A stretch of DNA of 11,355 bases from Candidatus Acetothermia bacterium (GTDB lineage: Bacteria; Bipolaricaulota; Bipolaricaulia; RBG-16-55-9; JANLFV01), in NCBI GenBank assembly GCA_028275195.1, contig JAPWVC010000038.1, positions 1-11,355 of the forward strand. The letters run 5' to 3'. The position numbers and the translations under genes were made by a program. The notes under the pieces were generated by a model. The model had not been told where the DNA came from, ran no database searches, and saw only the letters and a list, made by a program, of their open reading frames with translations. This document shows positions 1-5,967 of this stretch, piece after piece (positions within the stretch are counted from its first letter, which is position 1; the number at the start of each line of letters is the position of its first letter).

Positions 1-825
1 AGGAACCTGGAGGACTTCCTCCGACTCTATCTCGCCTTGCTAGACCGGGTCGAGCAGGCCGAGGTGGATCTGGTGGTCCTCCCGGAGACGATCCTCCCGG
101 CCTATCTCTTGCAGCAGCCGGAATACCTGGAGCCGTTCAGCAGGTTCGCCCGAGAGAGTGGCCTCTACCTCTTGTTCGGGACCCTCGACTACCGCCAAGG
201 GAGGTTCTACAACACCGCGGCCTTGCTCTCGCCCCAGGGGAGGGTTTTGGCCCAGTATGATAAGGTCCAGCTCGTCCCCTTCAGCCCGGAGTATCTCCCG
301 CTCCGGGCACAATTGGAGCGCTTAGGATTCGCCTGGCTCATCCGGGAGGTCGCGCCCGCGGACTTAACCCCCGGACCAGGCTTCTTCCCCCTGCAATCGC
401 CTTTGGGGAGGATCGCCACTCCCATCTGCTTCGAGTCGAGCTTCTCTCACATCTCCCGGGGATTCGTCCGGAACGGGGCTGAGCTGTTGATCACCCTCAC
501 GAATGACGCCTGGTTCAAGCGGAGCCCGGCCTTGGCTCAACACTTCTCCTTCGGGGTCTTCCGAGCGGTCGAGACCAGGCGTTACTTCGTCCAGGCCGCG
601 AACACCGGGATCTCCGGGATCATCTCACCCCAGGGGAGGATTATCGCCAGCTCGGGGCTCGAACGAGAAGAGGTCCTCTATGGCACAGCTAGACTCTTGG
701 CCGGCCAGACCTTCTATACCCGGTTCGGTGACTGGCTCATCTACCTCTGCTTGGCCTACCTCGGGGTGGCCCTAATCACTACCACAGTTCGGGCCACTGG
801 CACTAGGCTAAAAGGCAGCAACTAG
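1..825 (+). CDS. lnt: Apolipoprotein N-acyltransferase, C-terminal part (5' end outside window)
   Basis: Lnt transfers an acyl chain from a phospholipid to the N-terminal cysteine of diacylated lipoproteins, the last step of lipoprotein maturation, in the cytoplasmic membrane. The frame is open from base 1, so the TTG at 37 need not be a start and about 274 residues are visible. They cover the nitrilase-fold catalytic domain plus the last membrane helix. The nitrilase triad is in place: Glu in LPET (codon 85-87), Lys in QYDKVQLVPF (262-264) and Cys in CFESSF (427-429). The family stretch TNDAWF..S.A..QH and the AANTGISG segment follow. A hydrophobic segment near 730-780 (WLIYLCLAYLGVALI) fits the C-terminal transmembrane helix. 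The usual GEYVP after the catalytic Lys is SPEYLP here. The missing N-terminus should hold the other membrane helices. The stop TAG lies inside the CTAG shared with the convergent lipoprotein gene, a plausible Lnt substrate. The family call is firm. Confidence 0.93.
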   Translation, partial: RNLEDFLRLYLALLDRVEQAEVDLVVLPETILPAYLLQQPEYLEPFSRFARESGLYLLFGTLDYRQGRFYNTAALLSPQGRVLAQYDKVQLVPFSPEYLPLRAQLERLGFAWLIREVAPADLTPGPGFFPLQSPLGRIATPICFESSFSHISRGFVRNGAELLITLTNDAWFKRSPALAQHFSFGVFRAVETRRYFVQAANTGISGIISPQGRIIASSGLEREEVLYGTARLLAGQTFYTRFGDWLIYLCLAYLGVALITTTVRATGTRLKGSN

Positions 826-1799
826 AGTGTGAATGAAGGCGTCTGGGTCGTGAGCGAGGGTGTTTGGGTCCAGCCCGGCCCTGTGATCCCCAGATCCAGG
901 AGGAATTCACGATAGGGGTTCTCCGGTTCGATGGCCTTCCCAGTCACTACGGCTGCCCCCTCATCGGGGATACAGTCGGTCGGCCCGACATCATCACCTT
1001 GGACCGAGCTGAGATAGGTGATCCCATCGTCCCCGCCCAGGGCGCTTAAGGGGACGCTGATCGTGAGGACATTCCCTGCCAGCGTGGGAGTAGCGTCCCC
1101 GACATCGGTGAAGCCAGGGGTCGTCTTGTAGATATCGTAGTTTCCGGCGGTGTTTCGGAAGAAGAGGAAGATGAAGAAGTCCACCCCGCTGGCGGAGAGG
1201 GGGGAGCTGGGACAGAAGAAGGAGTTAGCGGACGGCAGGCCGGTCGTAGCGTCCTCATCTGTATCGAGGGTGATGAACCCGGCAAGATCGCCGGGACCTA
1301 CGAATGCGCCCGGCGCGGGGATCGTGGGTGGCGTCGTTGAATCAAAGGTGATGCTCAAGGTAAGGGCGGTCGAGCTCCGCGAGGTCTTGATGCTTGTGAT
1401 GTCGTAATTCACTATAGTGCCTACACTCATAATATCTACTGCATCGCCCGTCGGATCGATCAAGCCAGCGGTGAGCGGGGGCTTGATTGTCACGGTCGCC
1501 GAGCCGGTGATCGTGGGATAACCCACGCGCGTGGCTGTCACCGTGGCATTGGTGACCTCGGTGACGGTCGTCGGGGCTGTGTATACCCCGGCTGCGGTGA
1601 TGGTCCCCGGACCGCTGGTCACGCTCCAAGTCACTGGGATGGGGTTACCGGCATAATTTTTGGCGGTAAAGGTCACGCTCCCCCCCGGTTCGATGATCGC
1701 GGAGACCGGATCGATCACCAGGGGCACGACTTGTGTGCAAGCTGCCAATATCAGCGTAGATCCAAGGATGATCCCGAGTGCGAAGGCCCTTCTTAGCAT
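822..1799 (-). CDS. Predicted lipoprotein with Ig-like domain and DOMON/CBM9-like beta-sandwich
   Basis: Start chosen at ATG 1797-1799, giving 325 residues. AGGAGG (1805-1810 on this strand) lies 5 nt upstream, and the translation opens with a lipoprotein signal: basic MLRR, a hydrophobic core, then the lipobox LAAC with Cys21. The upstream in-frame ATG at 1835 lacks both. After the lipid anchor, residues about 24-106 resemble a bacterial Ig-like domain (EPGGSVTFTA, VTWSV, then GTITAAGVYTAP). Residues about 110-300 form a beta-rich domain with an acidic TLDTDEDATTG turn (178-187), of the kind seen in DOMON or CBM9-like sandwiches that bind sugars or metals. Two cysteines (196, 276) could pair. 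The tail is a tandem heptad TQTPS[L/F]T. Probably anchored on the outside of a membrane; ligand unknown. It converges on lnt, whose product would acylate it. Lipoprotein status is well supported; the second-domain family is tentative. Confidence 0.86.
   Translation of the reverse strand: MLRRAFALGIILGSTLILAACTQVVPLVIDPVSAIIEPGGSVTFTAKNYAGNPIPVTWSVTSGPGTITAAGVYTAPTTVTEVTNATVTATRVGYPTITGSATVTIKPPLTAGLIDPTGDAVDIMSVGTIVNYDITSIKTSRSSTALTLSITFDSTTPPTIPAPGAFVGPGDLAGFITLDTDEDATTGLPSANSFFCPSSPLSASGVDFFIFLFFRNTAGNYDIYKTTPGFTDVGDATPTLAGNVLTISVPLSALGGDDGITYLSSVQGDDVGPTDCIPDEGAAVVTGKAIEPENPYREFLLDLGITGPGWTQTPSLTTQTPSFTL
828..869 (-). repeat. Tandem 21-bp repeat encoding TQTPS[L/F]T twice
   Basis: The last codons of the lipoprotein gene are two adjacent 21-bp units (849-869 and 828-848 on the minus strand), identical at 15 of 21 positions. 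Five of the six differences are synonymous third-position changes and the sixth gives Leu/Phe, so the peptide is better conserved than the DNA. The units end one codon before the stop. The function of the Thr/Pro-rich tail is unknown. Confidence 0.75.
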
Positions 1800-1825
1800 C
1801 TGTTCCTCCTTCCAGTTCCTTCCAT

Positions 1826-1856
1826 GAGCTGTCACACGCTACAAGAGAGCTGTCAC
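1826..1856. repeat. Two 10-bp direct repeats 21 bp apart upstream of the lipoprotein gene
   Basis: GAGCTGTCAC occurs exactly at 1826-1835 and 1847-1856. The start-to-start distance of 21 bp is two helical turns, so both copies face the same side of the DNA, as dimeric regulator sites often do. They lie 27-57 bp upstream of the lipoprotein ATG, at or just after the proposed transcription start. No regulator can be named. Confidence 0.5.
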
Positions 1857-1858
1857 TC

Positions 1859-1887
1859 AGTATGAGGGCCTAGGAGTTTCGTCTCGA
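1859..1887 (-). promoter_or_regulatory. Possible weak sigma-70 promoter for the lipoprotein gene
   Basis: On the minus strand TCGAGA (1882-1887), a 17-bp spacer, then CATACT (1859-1864). Each hexamer matches the consensus at four of six positions. It is the best candidate I found between lhr and the lipoprotein gene, but it is weak. Without it the gene would depend on read-through from lhr. Confidence 0.3.
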
Positions 1888-1949
1888 AGGAAGGGGGTCA
1901 ATCGAGTTACGGGAGTTTGTCCCTGCCCGCCGTGCTCGGTGTCGGTGAG

Positions 1950-4553
1950 CTAGCTATTGCTGAACAATTGCTGGTAGAACCGCTGGAGGAAGAGCTGGCG
2001 GTCTTCGGCCTTGATCAGGTCCGAGCGGCCATGGAGGATGATCCCCAAGGCAAAGGGCGAGGGGGTCGGGGAGAGCCGCCCCTCGAGCCTGATCTTCCCT
2101 TCACGGATCTCTTGCAAGATCATCTCAGCCCCGGCGATGTCCATCGCGTCCTCGAGGACCTCGCGGTAGGCCTCCTTGAGGACAGGGAAGTTCCGCTCGT
2201 CCTCCAACTCCTCTACGGCGCTCTGGAGGATCTGGGCCTTCATCTGCTGGCTCCCGACCGACTTTCGATTCCCCATATAGTTCTTGAGGATCATCAGGGC
2301 CCGTGCGGCGCAGTGGCGGAACCGCCGCTTTAGGATCTCCGTGCCATAGAGTGCATCCTCGAGGGTTTCCCGGAGGTCCCGCTCCAAGAGGAGCGCGAAG
2401 GCCTCCATCACCTTCACTTCCCCTTCATACCCTAGGGCGAAGCCGTGGTCCGTGATCATGATCTCGACATCCTTATCTTCCCGACGGGCGATCACCCAGG
2501 CGAGGGCCCGCGCTAAGGCCTCGTTGACCCTCCTCCCATAGAGGGCGTGGAAGATGGCGAAGCTCTTCACAAGGTCGGTCCTAGTGCCCCATTCCCTTGG
2601 GGTCCCCCCTCCTTCCTCGAGGTAGCGCTCGATCAGGAGCTTATAGCGATGGGGGATGACGGAGTAGCGGTGTTGGGCCTCGAAGTAGTTGTAGAGCGAC
2701 TCCAGGGTCTTCCCTTCCAGGTGGAGGTAGTCGCGGATGAAGGCCTTGATCTCCTCCGGAGTCTGGCCCGCCTCGAACATCTGGCTCATCTTGTAACGGA
2801 ACTCCTGGATCTCCAACGCTAGGTCGAAGGAGAGGGGAAGCATCTCGGAGAACCAAGAGGGGACGGTCGGGCTCTTCCCCGCCGCCGGCTCGACCTGGGC
2901 GGTCATCCCCCTCGCGTATTTGAATTGGTAAGTATCCCCCCCGAGGACGAAGATATCGCCCTTCCTCAAATATTCGAGGAAAGACTCCTCGACCTGACCG
3001 ATCCGCCGCTCACCATGCTTGACCGTCACATAAGACTCATCGGGGATCGTCCCCACATTGGTCATGTAGATCACCCTTGCCAACCGGCCGCGCTTCCCCA
3101 GCCGGCCGGTCCGCTTGTCGAACCAGATCTTGGCATAGACCCGTCGGTCCTCGAGCGAGACATACTCCCCGGCCAGATATTCCAGGACCCGCTCGAAGTC
3201 CTCTCGCTTGAGGTTCTCGAAGCTGTAGCTTCGTGTGACTAGCTCCCAGAGGTCCTCGACATAGGTCGGGCCGTCCATTAAGATCCCGAAGACCTGCTGG
3301 GCCAGAACATCGAGGCAGTTCCGCGGGATATAGATTCGATCGAGTCGGTCCTCCTTCACCCCCTTAAGCATCACCGCGCATTCTAAAAGATCATCCTGGT
3401 CCGTGACGATCGCCCGGCCCTTGACCTGATCGTGGAGCTTGTGGCCACTCCGACCGACCCGCTGGAGGGCCCGCGTGACCGACTTCGGGGAGCCGAGCAA
3501 GATCACAAGGTCGATGTAGCCGATATCGATCCCCAGTTCGAGCGAGGTCGAGCTGACCACGGCCTTCAGCTCCCCCCGCTTGAGCCGTTCCTCAAGCCCG
3601 AGCCGGAGTTCTCGCGACAGCGAGCCGTGGTGGGCTCCGATCAGCTCGACCAGCTCAGGCCGGCGCTCTTTCAATTGGTAGACGACCCGCTCCGTCCTGG
3701 AGCGGGTGTTCGTGAAGATGAGGGTGGTCTGGTGCCCTTCCACGAGCTTGGCGATCAGCTCATAGAGGTTCCCATAGAGTTCCCCGGCAGAGCAGGTGGC
3801 GAAATGGGCATCGACGATCACGCAATCCCTGTAGGGATCGGCTCCGTCCCCGGCCACCTCTGCCAATTCCCGCCCGAACCGCCGCCCGACTAAGAACTTC
3901 GCGACCTCTTCCAGGGGGTGGATCGTGGCCGAGAGGCCGATCCGGGTAAAGTCTGTCAGCTCGGCCAGCCGCTCCAAGGAGAGCGAGAGGTGGGCCCCGC
4001 GCTTGTTCTCCGCGAGGGCATGGACCTCGTCGATGATGGCCCACTTGACCCGCCGGAAGTGGCCGGAGAAGAGCTTCGAGGTAAGGGCGATCGCGAAAGA
4101 CTCCGGGGTGGTGATCAGGATGTGAGGAGCTTTCAAGACCATCCTTCGCCGCCGCTCTGGCGGGGTATCGCCGGTCCGGACCTCGACCCGGATCCCAAGG
4201 TCATGGCCGGCGAGGGAGGCCATCTCTCGTAGGGGCTCATTCAAGTTCCGCTCGATGTCATTCCCCAAGGCCTTGAGCGGGGAGATGTAAAGAGCGTAGA
4301 TTCGGTTCTCGAGCTGCCCCCTCTCGGCCAAGGCCACAAGCTCGCTGATGATCGTGAGGAAGGCCGCTAGGGTCTTCCCCGAGCCGGTAGGGGCCGAGAT
4401 CAGGCAATTCTTCCCCTGATGGATCAGGGGGATGGCGAACCGCTGGGGCGGGCTGAACTCCCCGAAACGGGAAGAGAACCACTCCCGGACCAGGGGGTGG
4501 AGCGCTTGATAAATCTCCTCATCGCTGAAGGGCTCAGAGTGGAAGGTGATCAT
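1950..4553 (-). CDS. lhr: Lhr-family superfamily 2 helicase, archaeal-type Lhr core
   Basis: ATP-dependent 3'-5' helicase of the large helicase-related family, which acts on DNA:RNA hybrids and branched nucleic acids. The 867 residues match the Lhr core (two RecA domains, winged helix, core domain 4) without the long extra C-terminus of E. coli Lhr. Visible motifs are Q37 in SPPQR; motif I APTGSGKT (54-61); Ia SPLKALGND (91-99); Ib TTPES (148-152); II DEVH (175-178); III SAT (208-210); IV IFTNTRS (279-285); V SSTSLELGID (334-343); VI QRVGRSGH (364-371). The N-terminus (LHPLVREWF, FGEFSPPQR) and the C-terminal stretch around 743-770 (RRFRH, RALMILKNY, KSVG) look most like archaeal Lhr as I remember it. 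It is the last gene of the DUF2227-rlpA-lhr run, 55 bp after rlpA. No good Shine-Dalgarno precedes the ATG, and the start lies in a strong hairpin (4553-4584). The family call is firm; archaeal origin is inference. Confidence 0.93.
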   Translation of the reverse strand: MITFHSEPFSDEEIYQALHPLVREWFSSRFGEFSPPQRFAIPLIHQGKNCLISAPTGSGKTLAAFLTIISELVALAERGQLENRIYALYISPLKALGNDIERNLNEPLREMASLAGHDLGIRVEVRTGDTPPERRRRMVLKAPHILITTPESFAIALTSKLFSGHFRRVKWAIIDEVHALAENKRGAHLSLSLERLAELTDFTRIGLSATIHPLEEVAKFLVGRRFGRELAEVAGDGADPYRDCVIVDAHFATCSAGELYGNLYELIAKLVEGHQTTLIFTNTRSRTERVVYQLKERRPELVELIGAHHGSLSRELRLGLEERLKRGELKAVVSSTSLELGIDIGYIDLVILLGSPKSVTRALQRVGRSGHKLHDQVKGRAIVTDQDDLLECAVMLKGVKEDRLDRIYIPRNCLDVLAQQVFGILMDGPTYVEDLWELVTRSYSFENLKREDFERVLEYLAGEYVSLEDRRVYAKIWFDKRTGRLGKRGRLARVIYMTNVGTIPDESYVTVKHGERRIGQVEESFLEYLRKGDIFVLGGDTYQFKYARGMTAQVEPAAGKSPTVPSWFSEMLPLSFDLALEIQEFRYKMSQMFEAGQTPEEIKAFIRDYLHLEGKTLESLYNYFEAQHRYSVIPHRYKLLIERYLEEGGGTPREWGTRTDLVKSFAIFHALYGRRVNEALARALAWVIARREDKDVEIMITDHGFALGYEGEVKVMEAFALLLERDLRETLEDALYGTEILKRRFRHCAARALMILKNYMGNRKSVGSQQMKAQILQSAVEELEDERNFPVLKEAYREVLEDAMDIAGAEMILQEIREGKIRLEGRLSPTPSPFALGIILHGRSDLIKAEDRQLFLQRFYQQLFSNS

Positions 4554-4584
4554 CGCCCCAGGATTCTAACCCCGCCTGGGGCGA
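4553..4584 (-). promoter_or_regulatory. 10-bp stem-loop enclosing the lhr translation start
   Basis: A perfect inverted repeat, TCGCCCCAGG (4553-4562) with CCTGGGGCGA (4575-4584), with a 12-nt loop. In the minus-strand mRNA the 3' arm ends on the A of the lhr ATG, so the ribosome-binding region is fully paired. The 5' arm can instead pair within CCCCAGGCGGGG, which would free the start. It could be a translational switch or thermosensor for lhr, or a rlpA/lhr processing or attenuation site. There is no U-run directly after it, so it is not a classical terminator. The structure is seen; the function is inferred. Confidence 0.6.
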
Positions 4585-4592
4585 CATTCAAG

Positions 4593-4610
4593 GAGGCCAA
4601 GCCTCTTTTT
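4593..4610 (+). terminator. Short intrinsic-terminator-like hairpin with T-run on the plus strand
   Basis: GAGGC-CAA-GCCTC (4593-4605) followed by TTTTT (4606-4610). The U-tract lies on the plus strand, although both neighbouring genes (rlpA, lhr) are on the minus strand. Read in the minus direction the hairpin directly follows the rlpA stop but is trailed by only CTTG, so it would be weak there. It could end antisense transcription crossing lhr, or mildly attenuate rlpA-lhr. Confidence 0.4.
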
Positions 4611-4986
4611 ATCTCGGCCAGCGCACGATCTTCAAGCCCACCTTGGCCAGACCCTTCTGGACCATCCCCAGCTCCAGGGCCGCGCCGTAGGAGAGGTCGA
4701 TGATCCGCCCCTCGATGAATGGCCCACGGTCATTGATCCGGACTACGACGCTCTTCCCGGTCTCTAAATCGACGACCTTGACGATCGTCCCGAAGGGCAA
4801 TGTCTTATGAGCCGCGCTGATCCCATACATGTCGTAGATCTCGCCACTGGCCGTCCGCTTCCCATGGAAGCCCGGCCCATACCAGGAGGCGATCCCGACC
4901 TCATAGTAGCTGTTGGCCACCATCGCGGCGGCCAAGCCGAGGACCAAGATGAAAGTCATTACCCCGAAGATCAGTATCTCACGCAT
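4609..4986 (-). CDS. rlpA: RlpA-like double-psi beta-barrel protein (septal-ring lytic transglycosylase family)
   Basis: RlpA proteins act in the periplasm on peptidoglycan; in Pseudomonas the protein is a lytic transglycosylase for denuded glycan strands. The 125 residues are one hydrophobic N-terminal segment (about 4-24, signal peptide or anchor) followed directly by the double-psi beta-barrel. Family hallmarks are ASWYG (33-37), GKRTASGE (42-49), AAHKTLPFGT (58-67), VRINDRGPF (82-90) and RIIDLSYGAA (93-102). The conserved His60 and Asp86 are present. There is no lipobox cysteine and no SPOR domain, so it is a minimal RlpA, unlike the longer E. coli lipoprotein, and septal targeting is doubtful. 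Its ATG lies 16 bp inside the upstream DUF2227 gene, implying translational coupling; its own Shine-Dalgarno is weak. The family is certain; the activity is not shown. Confidence 0.92.
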   Translation of the reverse strand: MREILIFGVMTFILVLGLAAAMVANSYYEVGIASWYGPGFHGKRTASGEIYDMYGISAAHKTLPFGTIVKVVDLETGKSVVVRINDRGPFIEGRIIDLSYGAALELGMVQKGLAKVGLKIVRWPR

Positions 4987-5483
4987 CTCTTACCCGGGCG
5001 GAGGCCCCGTTCCCGCCTTGAGCGGCCCCTGAGGACCCCGGAGTCGAGGCGGTCGTAGAGGATATGGATGATGTTCGGCAGATACAGCCCGAGCGCGATC
5101 ATCCCCAGGGTCCCCTTGCCGAGTTTGATCTGGAAATGGAGGTTCGCCAGCAAGCCGGCGTAGTTCAAGGCCTGGACCACGAGAAAGCCGAGGAGGAAGA
5201 GGTAGCCGATCCTAGTGAGCGGGCCGAGGAGGAGATTGTGGCTGAGCCCGCGGTGCTTGAAGACCTTAGCATAGGGGGCCCAGATGAACCCAAGGGGCCG
5301 CCAGCGCCGCCGGGCGTCGTTGCTCCTCAAGTCAAGGTCCGGGGAGAGCCAGAGGCTGGAGAAGAGGTAGGCCGCCCCGAAGGCCAAGAGGCCCGGCCAA
5401 TCCTGCCCTAGGAGCCGGAGCCCGATGAGGGCCAGGGGTAGCAGGAACAGCTCGAGCTGGAGATGGCGTCTCCCCGAGGGCAT
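4971..5483 (-). CDS. DUF2227 family membrane-bound putative metal-binding protein
   Basis: The 170-residue integral membrane protein opens with MPSGRRH, close to the MPSGR.H start I recall for DUF2227 (mostly cyanobacterial relatives annotated 'metal-binding'). Conserved polar residues sit between hydrophobic helices: His7, PDLDL (48-52), RRWRPLGFIW.PY (59-71), KHRGLSH (76-82), and His140 with Asp144 after the last helix. This resembles the His/Asp layout of YdjM/DUF457-type membrane metal-dependent hydrolases, so a membrane hydrolase is a guess. Roughly four hydrophobic segments are visible (about 11-25, 30-46, 85-112, 125-142). A stop codon lies four codons upstream of the ATG, so no longer start exists. 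It is the first gene of the run leading to rlpA and lhr. I saw no convincing promoter between it and groES. The substrate is unknown. Confidence 0.85.
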   Translation of the reverse strand: MPSGRRHLQLELFLLPLALIGLRLLGQDWPGLLAFGAAYLFSSLWLSPDLDLRSNDARRRWRPLGFIWAPYAKVFKHRGLSHNLLLGPLTRIGYLFLLGFLVVQALNYAGLLANLHFQIKLGKGTLGMIALGLYLPNIIHILYDRLDSGVLRGRSRRERGLRPGKRCVRY

Positions 5484-5590
5484 CCGATCAGATCACCCGT
5501 AGAGATGATCACTCACTCTCCCTCGGCCTTGAAGGACAACCGTCCGCTCATGAGAGCCTTCCCGCCCCTGCCCCCTACTCGATCCGCGCC

Positions 5591-5620
5591 TTGACACTCC
5601 CCAGGGGCGGTCGATACAAT
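5591..5620 (+). promoter_or_regulatory. Sigma-70-type promoter of groES-groEL
   Basis: TTGACA (5591-5596, perfect), an 18-bp spacer, then TACAAT (5615-5620, five of six). Transcription should start near 5627, just before the CIRCE operator, leaving a leader of about 44 nt to the groES ATG. Confidence 0.85.
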
Positions 5621-5629
5621 AAGGGCGGT

Positions 5630-5656
5630 CTAGCAATCAATCCAAGAGAGTGCTAA
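5630..5656. promoter_or_regulatory. CIRCE operator (HrcA binding site)
   Basis: CTAGCAATC (5630-5638), a 9-bp spacer, then GAGTGCTAA (5648-5656). The consensus is TTAGCACTC-N9-GAGTGCTAA: the right arm is perfect and the left arm matches at seven of nine positions. It lies immediately downstream of the promoter and 14 bp before groES, the classical place. HrcA binding here represses groESL until heat or misfolded protein titrates GroEL. hrcA itself is not in the window. Confidence 0.9.
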
Positions 5657-5670
5657 AGAGGAGGTCAGGC

Positions 5671-5946
5671 ATGGCGAAGAAGCCGAAGCTCAAGCCTTTA
5701 GGGAACAGGGTTTTGGTGAAACGGCTCGAAGAGGAGGAGGCGGGAGGGATTGTCCTCCCAGCCGATGTCGAGCGGGATGAGAAATACATCAAGGCCGAAG
5801 TGATCGAGGTCGGGACGGCGGAGAAGATGGAGGTCGCCAAGGGCGACAAGGTCATCCTCGCCAGCTTCGGTGGGACGGAGATTGAGCTCGACGGCGAGGA
5901 ATACCTGGTCGTCAAGACGACCGACATCTTAGCCAAGCTGGAATAA
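5671..5946 (+). CDS. groES: Co-chaperonin GroES
   Basis: The 10-kDa heptameric lid of the GroEL chamber, cytoplasmic. Start chosen at ATG 5671, where GAGGAGGT (5658-5665) stands 5 nt upstream and the protein begins MAKKPKLKPLGNRVLV like its family. An earlier in-frame GTG at 5650 lies inside the CIRCE operator. The 91 residues are slightly shorter than the usual 94-97. The mobile loop ends in GGIVLP (25-30), whose Ile-Val-Leu contacts GroEL. The later FGGTEI (66-71) and YLVVKTTDILA (78-88) are typical. It is followed 21 bp later by groEL in one operon, under CIRCE control. Confidence 0.97.
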   Translation: MAKKPKLKPLGNRVLVKRLEEEEAGGIVLPADVERDEKYIKAEVIEVGTAEKMEVAKGDKVILASFGGTEIELDGEEYLVVKTTDILAKLE

Positions 5947-5967
5947 CCCAAGGAAGGAGGAAGCACT

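Noticed and set aside
823..912. Possible TAG read-through or recoding of lnt into about 29 further codons
   Set aside because: The extension is just the mirrored lipoprotein gene, and lnt already ends after its last membrane helix. No suppressor tRNA or pyl gene is visible.
1947..1956. GAGCTAGCTA at 1947-1956 recurring inverted (TAGCTAGCTC) at 9138-9147
   Set aside because: A single near-palindromic 10-mer pair 7 kb apart, one copy on a stop codon and the other at a promoter start. There is no further shared flank, so chance is the simplest explanation.
1917..2333. A 138-codon plus-strand frame antisense to the lhr 3' end
   Set aside because: No recognisable motif, and an acidic Leu-rich shadow translation; the helicase reading is certain.
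5484..5590. A promoter for DUF2227-rlpA-lhr between the DUF2227 start and the groES promoter
   Set aside because: I scanned the minus strand and found only partial boxes (for example TTGTCC without a matching -10) and several TGATC words, none convincing enough to annotate.
5650..5670. GTG at 5650 as start of groES
   Set aside because: It lies inside the CIRCE right arm, while ATG 5671 has a well-placed GAGGAGGT and the family's normal N-terminus.
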